This document shows positions 33,999-42,171 of a stretch of DNA of 64,000 nucleotides, piece by piece (the stretch's first letter is position 1; every line of letters begins with the position of its first letter). A program made the translations under genes and the position numbers. The notes beneath the pieces were generated by a model, which made no database searches, was not told the DNA's origin, and saw only the letters and a list, made by a program, of their open reading frames with translations. This DNA comes from BOG-908 sp965198855 (GTDB taxonomy: Bacteria > Pseudomonadota > Alphaproteobacteria > Acetobacterales > Acetobacteraceae), in contig CBDAPZ010000001.1 in the NCBI GenBank assembly GCA_965198855.1, positions 868,001-932,000 on the forward strand, given 5' to 3'.

Positions 33999-35356
33999 GT
34001 CTTTTCCACCGGGCGTTTGGTGATCAGCACATCGCCATGCGCGAGGCGAGGCTGCGGGAAGAGGCGCCGCAAGCTGGCGAGCCAGCCGCGGTCTGGCCAT
34101 GGCAGGCGAAGAAGTTCTTTGAGCAGAGCTGGGTCTTCCCAAGGCACATCGTGGAAACCGTCGCTCAGCCAGCGATCGTCCGGTGCGGTGTGCCAGGCCT
34201 GCGGGAAATAGGCGATGACATCGCGATCGGTGACGCTAGGCGGTGCGTCGATGCAGAGAGAGCCGGCGATCTGGGCAATGGCACCAACAGGGTCGCGGCC
34301 GATGCCGAAGGAGAGATGCGTCAAGGGCGTGGCACGGCCGTTCATCTCGAGCAGATGTGCCGTGCCGGTAGCCTCGTCGAGCAGGAAATCCAGCCCAAAC
34401 ACGCCCGAGAGCTTGAGGTCGCGGGCGAGTTTCTCGGCAGCCTTTGCCATTGCCGGATGCGCGATGATCCGCACCACGGACGAGGCGCCGAGCGGACGCT
34501 GCACACTTACAGCCTCGGCGCAGACAGTGCTCAGTATCGCGCCATCCTGGCAGACGGAAACGCTGTTCGCGGGCGTGCCGGGCACATAGGCCTGCAGGCT
34601 CACGCGCGGCGACTTCCTCTCCAACCACGGTAACACATGGAACGCGTCACGATCGACGAGAAGACGTTTTAGCGCACGGCCGAAGGAGATCGGCCGCGAA
34701 AGGCGGAGGAAATGCTCCCTCGCCTGCGCGCGCGTGCGGATGATGGCGACGCCGAAACCGCCCCAGGTGCCGTCAACCTTCAACACTGCCGGCAGGCCGA
34801 GTTTGTCGATCGCGGCGTCTAGCTTTTCGGCGTTCTCCACCGGCACCGTTTCCGGCGCATCGATCTGCAGGTCGCGTGCGCGCGCGCCCAGGGCTGCGCG
34901 ATCGTCCAGCACGGCGAAGGCGGACGGGTCGCCGAGCGAGCGCTCGATGACCAAGCGCAGGGCCGCGTCTTGCGTGGTGGCGTGCAGGCGGTGCAGGTGA
35001 AGCAGGGCGCGATCGTCGCATGGGATCACCATGCTTGCGTGGCTGGCTTGAATCGCGGCTGCCAAAGCGCGCAGCGGCCGCGCGGCGCCGTAGCGAAAAT
35101 GCCTTTGCACGGCAGCAGTTTTTGCGAGCGGATGGCCGCGGCCGCAGATTGCGGCAACAGACAGGCCGCGCGCCGCGCATTGCATGGCGATGCGGGCGGG
35201 GAAGGCCCACCACGCGGTTGAGGCGATCAGCACCACGGGCCGGCCGGGTAGGGAATGGGCGGCGGCTGTGCGCGGCCATGAGACCGCGTCGGCCGAGAGG
35301 GCTTGCTCGCGATTCACGCAGCGCGGCCCATCCAGATCTGCGGTTCTAAGGAACAT
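33995..35356 (-). CDS. ATP-grasp ligase
   Basis: 453 aa from ATG 35356, 3 bases after the sugar-transferase gene. N-terminal Rossmann-like pre-ATP domain (VVLIASTAWWAFPARIAMQC; IPCDDRALLHLHRL), then an ATP-grasp fold: the ATP-binding LPAVLKVDGTWGGFGVAII lysine and glycine loop at about 188-206, VSLQAYVPGTPAN, and metal/phosphate ligands in FGLDFLLDEATGTAHLLEMNGR, where Asp, Glu and Asn-x-Arg are all present. Such enzymes join a carboxylate to an amine or thiol through an acyl phosphate. It resembles carbamoyl-phosphate-synthase-like stand-alone ligases. Amide-bond formation on the cluster's small molecule or on an amino sugar is the likely role. Confidence 0.85.
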   Translation of the reverse strand: MFLRTADLDGPRCVNREQALSADAVSWPRTAAAHSLPGRPVVLIASTAWWAFPARIAMQCAARGLSVAAICGRGHPLAKTAAVQRHFRYGAARPLRALAAAIQASHASMVIPCDDRALLHLHRLHATTQDAALRLVIERSLGDPSAFAVLDDRAALGARARDLQIDAPETVPVENAEKLDAAIDKLGLPAVLKVDGTWGGFGVAIIRTRAQAREHFLRLSRPISFGRALKRLLVDRDAFHVLPWLERKSPRVSLQAYVPGTPANSVSVCQDGAILSTVCAEAVSVQRPLGASSVVRIIAHPAMAKAAEKLARDLKLSGVFGLDFLLDEATGTAHLLEMNGRATPLTHLSFGIGRDPVGAIAQIAGSLCIDAPPSVTDRDVIAYFPQAWHTAPDDRWLSDGFHDVPWEDPALLKELLRLPWPDRGWLASLRRLFPQPRLAHGDVLITKRPVEKT

Positions 35357-35359
35357 CGG

Positions 35360-36133
35360 TCAGACCGCCGTGTCATCGTTGAACATCCGCATCAGCGTCA
35401 GCAGAAGGATACGCATGTCAAACGTCAACGACCAGTCGCGAATATAGTCCATGTCGTAGCGTACACGCATCTGGATATCTTCGGGCGTGCGGGTTTCGCC
35501 GCGCCAGCCATTCACCTGCGCCCAGCCGGTGATGCCCGGCAGCGCGCAATGGCGTTCATCGTAATTCGGGACGAGCTCGGCGAAGAGGCAGCCCGCCGCG
35601 CGTGTGCTAGGCGCATGCGGGCGCGGGCCGACCAGCGACATCTCGCCTTTCAGGACGTTCAACAATTGCGGCAATTCATCCAGGCTGCTGCGGCGCAAGA
35701 AGCGGCCGAACGGGGTGACGCGCACATCGCCACGAGTGGCTTGGGTGGCGCCGCAGGGTTCCGCCATGTGGTGATACATGCTGCGGAACTTGTAGCAGTT
35801 GAAAACTTGCTGGCGAAAACCGATGCGCGGCTGGGTGAACAGCGCCGGGCCGGGTGTCTCAATCCGTATGATGAGTGCGATGGTCAGGAAAACCGGGTAG
35901 AGCAGGATCAGGCCGATCGCCGCGGCAATCCGATCCAGGACATGTTTGGCAACGGATCTGCAGACAGCCGGGACCTGCGTGTCGGCGCCCGACATGATCA
36001 AACTGCGCCTGGCCGGTATCGATGCCGTGTCGGCACCGTGGGCACAAGCGAGGTCGAGATTGCTTGCGTACTCTACCATGCGGCCGGCCGGAGACGACGC
36101 CGAAAGAGCGAGGTAGCGCCGCGAGGGCGTCAT
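35360..36133 (-). CDS. Priming undecaprenyl-phosphate sugar-1-phosphate transferase
   Basis: 257 aa from ATG 36133 (GTG 36136 adjacent). Polyprenol phosphate hexosyl-1-phosphate transferase core: LDRIAAAIGLILLYPVFLTIALII membrane helix at about 66-89, TPGPALFTQPRIG, CYKFRSM, SLDELPQLLNVLKGEMSLVGPRP and LPGITGWAQVNG. It transfers the first sugar phosphate to undecaprenyl phosphate, starting the repeat unit. Compared with full WbaP/WcaJ proteins it lacks the N-terminal multi-helix domain, so it is of the short ExoY/PglC-like type. First gene of the operon; the promoter should lie in the AT-rich region upstream. Confidence 0.93.
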   Translation of the reverse strand: MTPSRRYLALSASSPAGRMVEYASNLDLACAHGADTASIPARRSLIMSGADTQVPAVCRSVAKHVLDRIAAAIGLILLYPVFLTIALIIRIETPGPALFTQPRIGFRQQVFNCYKFRSMYHHMAEPCGATQATRGDVRVTPFGRFLRRSSLDELPQLLNVLKGEMSLVGPRPHAPSTRAAGCLFAELVPNYDERHCALPGITGWAQVNGWRGETRTPEDIQMRVRYDMDYIRDWSLTFDMRILLLTLMRMFNDDTAV

Positions 36134-36570
36134 CACGACAATACCTTTTCTGAGAATCACGTTAATATTTAGATCGACTATCTTAGAATAGATATAGGAA
36201 AGTGTCTGACACTGTCCATACGTAAATAATTTGAGTAAGTATGAGATGCGAATTAGACACAAAGCGTGTCGTTCAGGCCATAGCACGCGCTTAAATAGCA
36301 GATCATCGCTAGACTATTATGCGCAGGTTGTCAAAAATTAACTTACACTATATCCTCATAGCATTTGTTGCTGTGTACGCGCTGTTGGTTTGCGTTAACG
36401 ATACGCTTTCGCCCTGAGATAGCGATGCGAACTCATTTCGGAGTTTCTAAGCATCTATCCTGTTCAACCGTCGGGTGAGAAACTCGCTGGCTCGTGTGAC
36501 GCGCTGATGCTGCTTAGGCCGATCAACTTTGCGTGGCTGCGCTGCGGAAGGACATGACGTGGAGGGACGG
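36134..36570. promoter_or_regulatory. AT-rich divergent regulatory region of the polysaccharide operon
   Basis: 437 bases without a gene between the priming transferase (minus) and the PLP decarboxylase (plus), clearly more AT-rich than the flanks. It holds a 13-base palindrome AGTGTCTGACACT (36201-36213) and a second symmetric site TATCT-N6-AGATA (36179-36194), both in the leader side of the minus operon, so they could be operators or leader hairpins. I cannot place -35/-10 boxes with confidence. GGAGGGA at 36561-36567 is the ribosome binding site of the plus gene. Confidence 0.5.
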
Positions 36571-38001
36571 GTGACGGTGCCATCGCCATTACAGCTGATG
36601 CCGGGCGACGATAACGCGATGCCGCCAGCCTACGCGGCGCTGACGGCGGCGTTCAGCCATGCGGCCGCTTTTGTTTCGGGGCTTGGCGAGCGCGCTGTTG
36701 CTGCGCGCGCTGCGGCGCCGGCGTTGCGGCAAAAGCTGGGTGGGGATCTGCCAGATGGGCCGGTCGATCCTGCTTCTGTAATCGATTCGCTGGCAGACGG
36801 CATGGAGCCTGGATTGCTTGGCACCGGCACCGGGCGGTTCTTCGGCTGGGTGATCGGTGGCGCGCTGCCGGTCGGGATCGCGGCCGATTGGCTGGCCTCC
36901 AGCTGGGATCAAAATGCGGCGGCGTACGCGACCAGCCCGGCCTCCTCGGTGGTGGAGGAAGTCTGCGGCGAGTGGCTGAAAGAGCTGCTCGGCATTCCGG
37001 CTGAAGCGTCGTTTGCCTTCGTCACCGGATGCCAGATGGCGCATGCCACCGCGCTCGCGGCGGCGCGCCACCGGCTGCTGGCGGATCGCGGCATTGATGT
37101 GGAGGTTGACGGGCTGGCAGGCGCGCCACGATTGCGCATCCTGACGGGGCAGACACGCCACGAGTCGCTGCTGCGTGCAGCACGGCTTGTGGGGATCGGC
37201 ACCAATGCGATCGAGAGTCTGCCGGTGGATGCGCAGTCGCGGCTGCGGCTGGATGCGCTGGCCGAGGCGCTTGCCACCGGCGACCAGCCGACCGTGGTCT
37301 GCCTGCAGGCCGGCGACATGAATACCGGCGCTTTCGATCCGTTTGCCGAGGCCTGCGTGCTGGCGCGGGCGCATGGCGCGTGGGTGCATGTGGATGGCGC
37401 CTTCGGGCTGTGGGCGGCGGCGAGCCCGCGGTTAAGGCATTTGCTGGCGGGGGCTGAGGCAGCGCATTCCTGGGCGACGGATGGGCATAAATGGCTGAAC
37501 GTGCCGCAGGATTGCGGTTATGTTTTCATCGCCGATCGCGAGGCGCATCGTGGTGCATTCGCACAGACTACGAGTTTTGCGCATGCGGTGCAGGATACGC
37601 GCCGGCAGCTGGAATGGGGGCCGGACTGGTCGCGCCGGACGCGGGCCTTGCCGAGTTATGCGGTGATACGCAGCCTCGGCCGGTCGGGGATCGCGTCGAT
37701 GATCGAGGGGTGTTGCGACCACGCGCTGGCATTGACGCAAGGCTTGTCGGCGTTGCCCGGTGTGGAGGTGTTGGCGTGGCCGCAGATAAACCAGGCGCTG
37801 GTGCGGTTTCTGGATCCGGATGGGCGGCACGACCAACGCACGGAGGCGGTTGTGGCGGCGGTCCAGGCCGGCGGTGTCGCCTGGTTTGGGAGTACAACCT
37901 GGCACAGCATGCGGGCGATGCGGATCTCCGTTTGCGACTGGCGCACAGATGCTTCGGACGTTGAACGCGCGATTGCGGCGGTGCGGTTGGCGAATGTTTG
38001 A
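36571..38001 (+). CDS. PLP-dependent amino-acid decarboxylase (group II)
   Basis: 476 aa from GTG 36571, placed by GGAGG 5 bases upstream (GTG 36577 is also in frame). Group II decarboxylase/sphingosine-lyase-like fold: GRFFGWVIGGALP, ASSVVEEVCGEWLKELLG, FVTGCQMAHATAL, HVDGAFGLWAA (PLP Asp) and the Schiff-base Lys in ATDGHKWLNVPQDCGY. Close relatives act on aromatic amino acids, DOPA or Asp/Glu, but substrate is not evident. It diverges from the polysaccharide operon, so it might supply an amine or share regulation; that is inference. Confidence 0.88.
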   Translation: MTVPSPLQLMPGDDNAMPPAYAALTAAFSHAAAFVSGLGERAVAARAAAPALRQKLGGDLPDGPVDPASVIDSLADGMEPGLLGTGTGRFFGWVIGGALPVGIAADWLASSWDQNAAAYATSPASSVVEEVCGEWLKELLGIPAEASFAFVTGCQMAHATALAAARHRLLADRGIDVEVDGLAGAPRLRILTGQTRHESLLRAARLVGIGTNAIESLPVDAQSRLRLDALAEALATGDQPTVVCLQAGDMNTGAFDPFAEACVLARAHGAWVHVDGAFGLWAAASPRLRHLLAGAEAAHSWATDGHKWLNVPQDCGYVFIADREAHRGAFAQTTSFAHAVQDTRRQLEWGPDWSRRTRALPSYAVIRSLGRSGIASMIEGCCDHALALTQGLSALPGVEVLAWPQINQALVRFLDPDGRHDQRTEAVVAAVQAGGVAWFGSTTWHSMRAMRISVCDWRTDASDVERAIAAVRLANV

Positions 38002-38011
38002 AAACAAGACA

Positions 38012-38097
38012 AAGTCTTTCCGCAGATGTCGCAGATGAATTTAGATAGATAATTAGAAGACCATCTCCGCTTTATCTGTGTCATCTGCGGAAGACTT
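38012..38097. repeat. Palindromic element (CCGCAGATG family)
   Basis: AAGTCTTTCCGCAGATG (38012-38028) and CATCTGCGGAAGACTT (38082-38097) are inverted arms with one bulged base, enclosing a 53-base AT-rich loop containing further GCAGATGAA / TTATCTGTG complementarity. It lies between two convergent genes (decarboxylase and outer-membrane barrel), a terminator position. Related to 9461-9555. Confidence 0.6.
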
Positions 38098-38107
38098 GCT
38101 CCCGTTT

Positions 38108-39463
38108 TTAGTCGAAAGCCCCAGGCCGTAACGTTACCTGCACAGACACTACATTTCGCGTGGTTGACAGCGGTGTTTCACCGGTTGCTTTCAGCGCCTG
38201 AAAACTTTCATTCACTGACAAAGCAAGCCCACGATTGAGCTGCCAGCGGGCGCCGATGCTGGCGGAAAAAACCGATTGGCGTTCGTTGGAATCGGTGAAA
38301 TCACCCGACTGGTAGTCGAGGCTTGCGTCCAGGATGAGGTTGCGCAGATAGGCGTGGTCGATGCGGGCGTGAACGGCCGTGTAGGTGTAGGTGCCGGTCG
38401 TGGCGCCCGGGCTGTTTTGCAGGCTTTGCGTCACACGGCCGGTAAGCGTGGTCAACTCGGTGGGTTGCCATACCGCGTCGAGTTCGGCGGCGGGGGCCGA
38501 GACACCGGGCAGGCCGGATTTCGCATAGTCGAGCTGCTCGTATCCCACCAGGGCACGGTAGCGCAGCACACCTTCCGGATGGATGTCGATGCCGGCTAGA
38601 ACGGAGGCGTCGCCGTAATCGAGTGCCGGTGTTCCTGGCAGTGTGTAGCTGAAACGTGCCTGCGTATCGCTGCCGATCAACACGGCGCTGGCAGCCGAGG
38701 AGATGGCGTAGGCCAGCGAAACTGTCGCAGTATAGGCGATGCGATTATCGCGACGTATCTCGTCTTCGTTGCCGCCACCGCCGGTATTCGTGTAGTTGGC
38801 GATGTCGAAACTGGGCGTGGCACTGAATTTTCCAAGATTGAACTGATAGCTGCCGCGGCCGTCGTCGATCACCGTCGTCAGCGGCGCAAAGAAGCCGAAG
38901 GTGCCGATTTCCGTTGGCAGCGACACGATGTTCGCGTGGCTGAATGCGAGGGTGGCCGTGTCTTCGTCGAAATCCAGGCGGCCGCCGGCCGACGCGGTCC
39001 AATCGGTATAGGATTGCGGCGCTGCCTCCAGATACCGCGTGTCATCCGCGGTGATCGACAGGTCGATGGCATCGCGCGCCCAGGTGGTGCCGGCATGGAC
39101 GGAGGCCGCCGTCTCGATCAAGACGCTGCTCAGCTGGTGCGGGCTGTTCAAGACGTTGTTGTCATAGCCTACACCTTCGGTGAGCACGGGATCGACCTGC
39201 ACGGTGCCCACCTTGATCGCTACCGGCTCGTAGCCGGTGTCGTGGGTGGGCTGCACGCCGTCGGTGAACCAGTCGGGATAGCCGGGAATGCCTGTGGGTT
39301 CGTAACGTTCTAGGAGCTGAGCATGCGCGCGTGACGGCAACGATGCGGCGGCACATAGGGCGGTGAACAACACTGCCTTGCAAACCGGTCCCGATGCGAC
39401 CTGTGCCGGATGCCCGGACCGGCGCTCTTGCCGCGCAAATGGGGATCGGTGATGGTAAGGCAC
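38108..39463 (-). CDS. Outer-membrane beta-barrel protein linked to polysaccharide export
   Basis: 451 aa with an N-terminal export signal (AVLFTALCAAASLPSRAHA, cleavage at about residue 48; a downstream start may be used because the basic region before it is long). The body shows alternating hydrophobic strands ending in aromatic residues (TLAFSHANIVSL, GSYQFNLGKFSATPSFDI, LILDASLDYQSGDF, ASIGARWQLNRGLALSVNESFQ), as expected for a large barrel of the BBP2/EpsL-like type. Such proteins accompany Wza-like lipoproteins in exopolysaccharide loci. Divergent from the Wza-like gene 67 bases away. Confidence 0.75.
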   Translation of the reverse strand: MPYHHRSPFARQERRSGHPAQVASGPVCKAVLFTALCAAASLPSRAHAQLLERYEPTGIPGYPDWFTDGVQPTHDTGYEPVAIKVGTVQVDPVLTEGVGYDNNVLNSPHQLSSVLIETAASVHAGTTWARDAIDLSITADDTRYLEAAPQSYTDWTASAGGRLDFDEDTATLAFSHANIVSLPTEIGTFGFFAPLTTVIDDGRGSYQFNLGKFSATPSFDIANYTNTGGGGNEDEIRRDNRIAYTATVSLAYAISSAASAVLIGSDTQARFSYTLPGTPALDYGDASVLAGIDIHPEGVLRYRALVGYEQLDYAKSGLPGVSAPAAELDAVWQPTELTTLTGRVTQSLQNSPGATTGTYTYTAVHARIDHAYLRNLILDASLDYQSGDFTDSNERQSVFSASIGARWQLNRGLALSVNESFQALKATGETPLSTTRNVVSVQVTLRPGAFD

Positions 39464-39530
39464 GAATTTTCTGTATCAGCTATGGATGATCGATGCCATG
39501 GCAACGTTCGCCACAAAGGGTCAAACGAAA

Positions 39531-40124
39531 ATGCCCGCTGCATATCCCGCTGCCAACTCCCTTGCCGCACGTGGCACATGTGCAGCGCTGCTCGCCTGCG
39601 CACTGGTACTGGCAGGTTGCGCACCCGGGTCCGACCTGCCCGCGCTGCCGCCTGCCACGAGCGGGCCATACCTGCTCGGCCCGGGCGACAGCGTGCGGCT
39701 CATCACATTTGGCGATACCACGCTCACCGGAACGTTCGGCGTCGATGAAAGTGGAAACATCTACGTGCCGCTGCTGGGCCCGGTGAAAGCGGCGGGTCTC
39801 TCGACCGATGCGCTGCAAGCCGTTGTGATGGGCGATCTGCAAACCCGCAAATTGTTCAAGTCACCCAGCGTGGTGATCGAGGTGGCGACACGCCGGCCGG
39901 TCTTCGTGCTGGGCGAAGTGCAACGACCTGGGCGGTTCGCCTATGAACCCGGAATGACGGTGCAGAGCGTGGTGGCGATCGCGGGGGGATTTACCTATCG
40001 CGCGGTGAAACAACGCGTCGAAGTGGCGCGGATAACGGACCATGGAAGCGTGAAGGGACAGGCGGACCCAGATGCGCAAGTGCAGGCGGGGGACATCATT
40101 ACGGTGCTCGAGCGGCACTTCTGA
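39531..40124 (+). CDS. Wza-type polysaccharide export lipoprotein
   Basis: 197 aa from ATG 39531, giving a lipobox VLAGC with Cys30 as lipidation site. ATG 39498 is the alternative. The poly_export domain starts at YLLGPGDSVRLITFGDTTLTG, followed by GTFGVDESGNIYVPLLGPVKAAG and a SLBB-type block (RPVFVLGEVQRPGRFAYEPGMTVQ). Shorter than E. coli Wza, it lacks the C-terminal transmembrane helix, as in many alphaproteobacterial export lipoproteins, so the neighbouring barrel may provide the outer-membrane pore. Probable outer-membrane partner of the Wzc-like protein at 23-25 kb. Confidence 0.9.
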   Translation: MPAAYPAANSLAARGTCAALLACALVLAGCAPGSDLPALPPATSGPYLLGPGDSVRLITFGDTTLTGTFGVDESGNIYVPLLGPVKAAGLSTDALQAVVMGDLQTRKLFKSPSVVIEVATRRPVFVLGEVQRPGRFAYEPGMTVQSVVAIAGGFTYRAVKQRVEVARITDHGSVKGQADPDAQVQAGDIITVLERHF

Positions 40125-40154
40125 GACACAAGAGCTGGTGAAGAAAGAGAAATT

Positions 40155-42116
40155 CTATTTTGGCGCGAACATGAAAACTTTCGTGTCCCAAGGCGAAAGA
40201 TTCACCGGGACGGTCACGACGCCGGCTACAGCGGTGAGTGTCGTTCTCGTATTGCTGAGCTTTTCAGTGACGACAAAACTGCCGTTACCCACGCGCGCCG
40301 CAATGCTGCCGGTGACACTTGGCGCAGTCGCGGCCGTGCTGGGATTGCTTGCCACCACGACCACCTGCCCGGTCTGCGCGCGAAAGCCGAAACCTGCGAG
40401 ACCTGGTGAAAACAACAGCGGCTGATCGGGCAAGGCCGCAAGCTGCGACAGCGATGTCACCACTGGTGCCACCGCCTTCAACTGCGCCATCTCCGCTGCG
40501 GGCAGCAGGTTCGCGGGATCGATCACCACCCAGGCCGACGGCGCATTGCCGGCCGCCACCGAAATCTTTGGCAACGCCGCGTCGGAAATGTAATAGCCGA
40601 TCGGCGCGCCGCTATCGAGCAGCATTTGCAGGTCCGCAGGCGCCAGATACGTGTTCGGTACCGCACCCGGTGGCAGGGTTGCAGCATTGGCCGCCTCAGT
40701 CGCACGCTCCACGGACACCGGATAATACAGCGCCGCCCCGAAAGGCTGCGTTGGCACCAGGCTGGTGATCAGCGACGGCATCGGCGCGAGGCGATGCAAT
40801 GTCCCTACATCCCAGTAGTCGCGGCTGACAAAGGCGATGGCGCGACGCACATCGCCGGCACGGTCGGCGATGTGCGCCCATGCCGACCATATCCATACCC
40901 GCTTGAGCAGTGCGAGGCCGACATCGGTCTGCGACGTGGCCGACAGGCTGGGGTAAAAGCTCGCGATGGCAGCCCAATAGGCCGCATCATCGGCTTCCAG
41001 ATTGGCGCCGTTGCGCATGGCGGGCTCGCGCGCCGCCGCCAGAACATAGCCGGCGAGCTCCGCGATCGGCGGTGTCGCCACCGGGCCGCTGCGGCCGATC
41101 TGCGTGATCTGGTCGTCCCAGATGCACATGAAATTTTCGTTGCTTACCTGAGACAGGATGAGCCGCTCATCCACGCCCTCTGTGCGCTTGAAGGCGGGGC
41201 TGATCGAACATTGCCCCACCAACAGAGCCGGATGCTGCGCGGCCATTCCTGCTTGTTTGGCAAGCGCTGCGTAAAACGCCGCATAGCCGTGGCCGAGGAA
41301 ATCGGTCCAGCGGCTATACGCGTGCTTGTTGATCCAGGCCGATTGTACCGCGACCGTGCCGGCTGGCACGCCGAACCCTTCGGCGAAGGTGGCGCTGAAC
41401 GCCGACACGATGCGCGGGTTCATGTCGTGCAGCGTGTTCTGGTATGGCTGGCCGTCGGTGAAGTCGCTCAGCTGCAAGCCGTAGCCGCCCGTCACCTTCG
41501 TGGTCTGCGCCCAGCGATAGGCGAAGGCATCGCCCCAGTTGCACACGCCCGGCTGCGACGGCGGACAGTCGGCGGCATCGAGCGGGGTGAGGGGCGAGAT
41601 GTGGCCCCAGCTGCCGCCCCAGCTGCGGAAATAATCGGCCTGCGGCGGCATGCTGCCGCCATCGAAGGCGACATCGACATATTGCGGATGGTTGGTGATG
41701 TAATTGCGCCAGGCGACAAATTCGGGGAGTTTCGGGAAATTGCCTGCGGTGCGGTCGGCCGTAATCCACGAGGGCTCGTTGGGAAAGGTGCCGGCCGGAA
41801 ACGAGGCCTCATAGGTATCCTCCCAGCGCTGCATCCCCGCGGTCGGAACGATGCCGGCCGCACTCTGCTTGGCTGCCAGGGCCCGCACCTGCGCCATCAG
41901 CGAGGTGTCTAGGAAAGGCGAGTTCTTGTTGGCGCTGAAGAATAATTGCCGTGGATCCAGCCCCACGGTGCACTGCCAGCATGGCCTGTAGATTTCGGTG
42001 ACGAAGGGCAGGGTGGTGTAGCTGGTGGCGCCGACCAGTTGCGCCTGGCTGGGCGTGGCGGCACACATGGGGGCGGCACATACGAGGGCCGCGGCAATCA
42101 GTCGTGTGTGGCTCAA
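40155..42116 (-). CDS. Large secreted protein, possible polysaccharide-active enzyme
   Basis: 653 aa from TTG 42116, preferred because GGAG lies 8 bases upstream and the N-terminus becomes SHTRLIAAALVCAAPMCAATPSQAQ, a clean signal peptide. I do not recognise the family. The middle is rich in Trp, Tyr and Asp/Glu (YFRSWGGSWGHISPLTP; DFTDGQPYQNTLHDMNPRI; CIWDDQITQIGRSGP), looking like a TIM-barrel glycoside hydrolase. The C-terminal 90 residues end in VTVPVNLSPWDTKVFMF, the pattern of the beta-sandwich that closes many glycosidases. Being next to export genes, an EPS-trimming or EPS-degrading hydrolase is a reasonable inference. Confidence 0.7.
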   Translation of the reverse strand: MSHTRLIAAALVCAAPMCAATPSQAQLVGATSYTTLPFVTEIYRPCWQCTVGLDPRQLFFSANKNSPFLDTSLMAQVRALAAKQSAAGIVPTAGMQRWEDTYEASFPAGTFPNEPSWITADRTAGNFPKLPEFVAWRNYITNHPQYVDVAFDGGSMPPQADYFRSWGGSWGHISPLTPLDAADCPPSQPGVCNWGDAFAYRWAQTTKVTGGYGLQLSDFTDGQPYQNTLHDMNPRIVSAFSATFAEGFGVPAGTVAVQSAWINKHAYSRWTDFLGHGYAAFYAALAKQAGMAAQHPALLVGQCSISPAFKRTEGVDERLILSQVSNENFMCIWDDQITQIGRSGPVATPPIAELAGYVLAAAREPAMRNGANLEADDAAYWAAIASFYPSLSATSQTDVGLALLKRVWIWSAWAHIADRAGDVRRAIAFVSRDYWDVGTLHRLAPMPSLITSLVPTQPFGAALYYPVSVERATEAANAATLPPGAVPNTYLAPADLQMLLDSGAPIGYYISDAALPKISVAAGNAPSAWVVIDPANLLPAAEMAQLKAVAPVVTSLSQLAALPDQPLLFSPGLAGFGFRAQTGQVVVVASNPSTAATAPSVTGSIAARVGNGSFVVTEKLSNTRTTLTAVAGVVTVPVNLSPWDTKVFMFAPK

Positions 42117-42171
42117 ATCCGGCTCCAGACTGCTCAAAATGTCGGCGGCATAATGCTGTGCCGAACACGTA

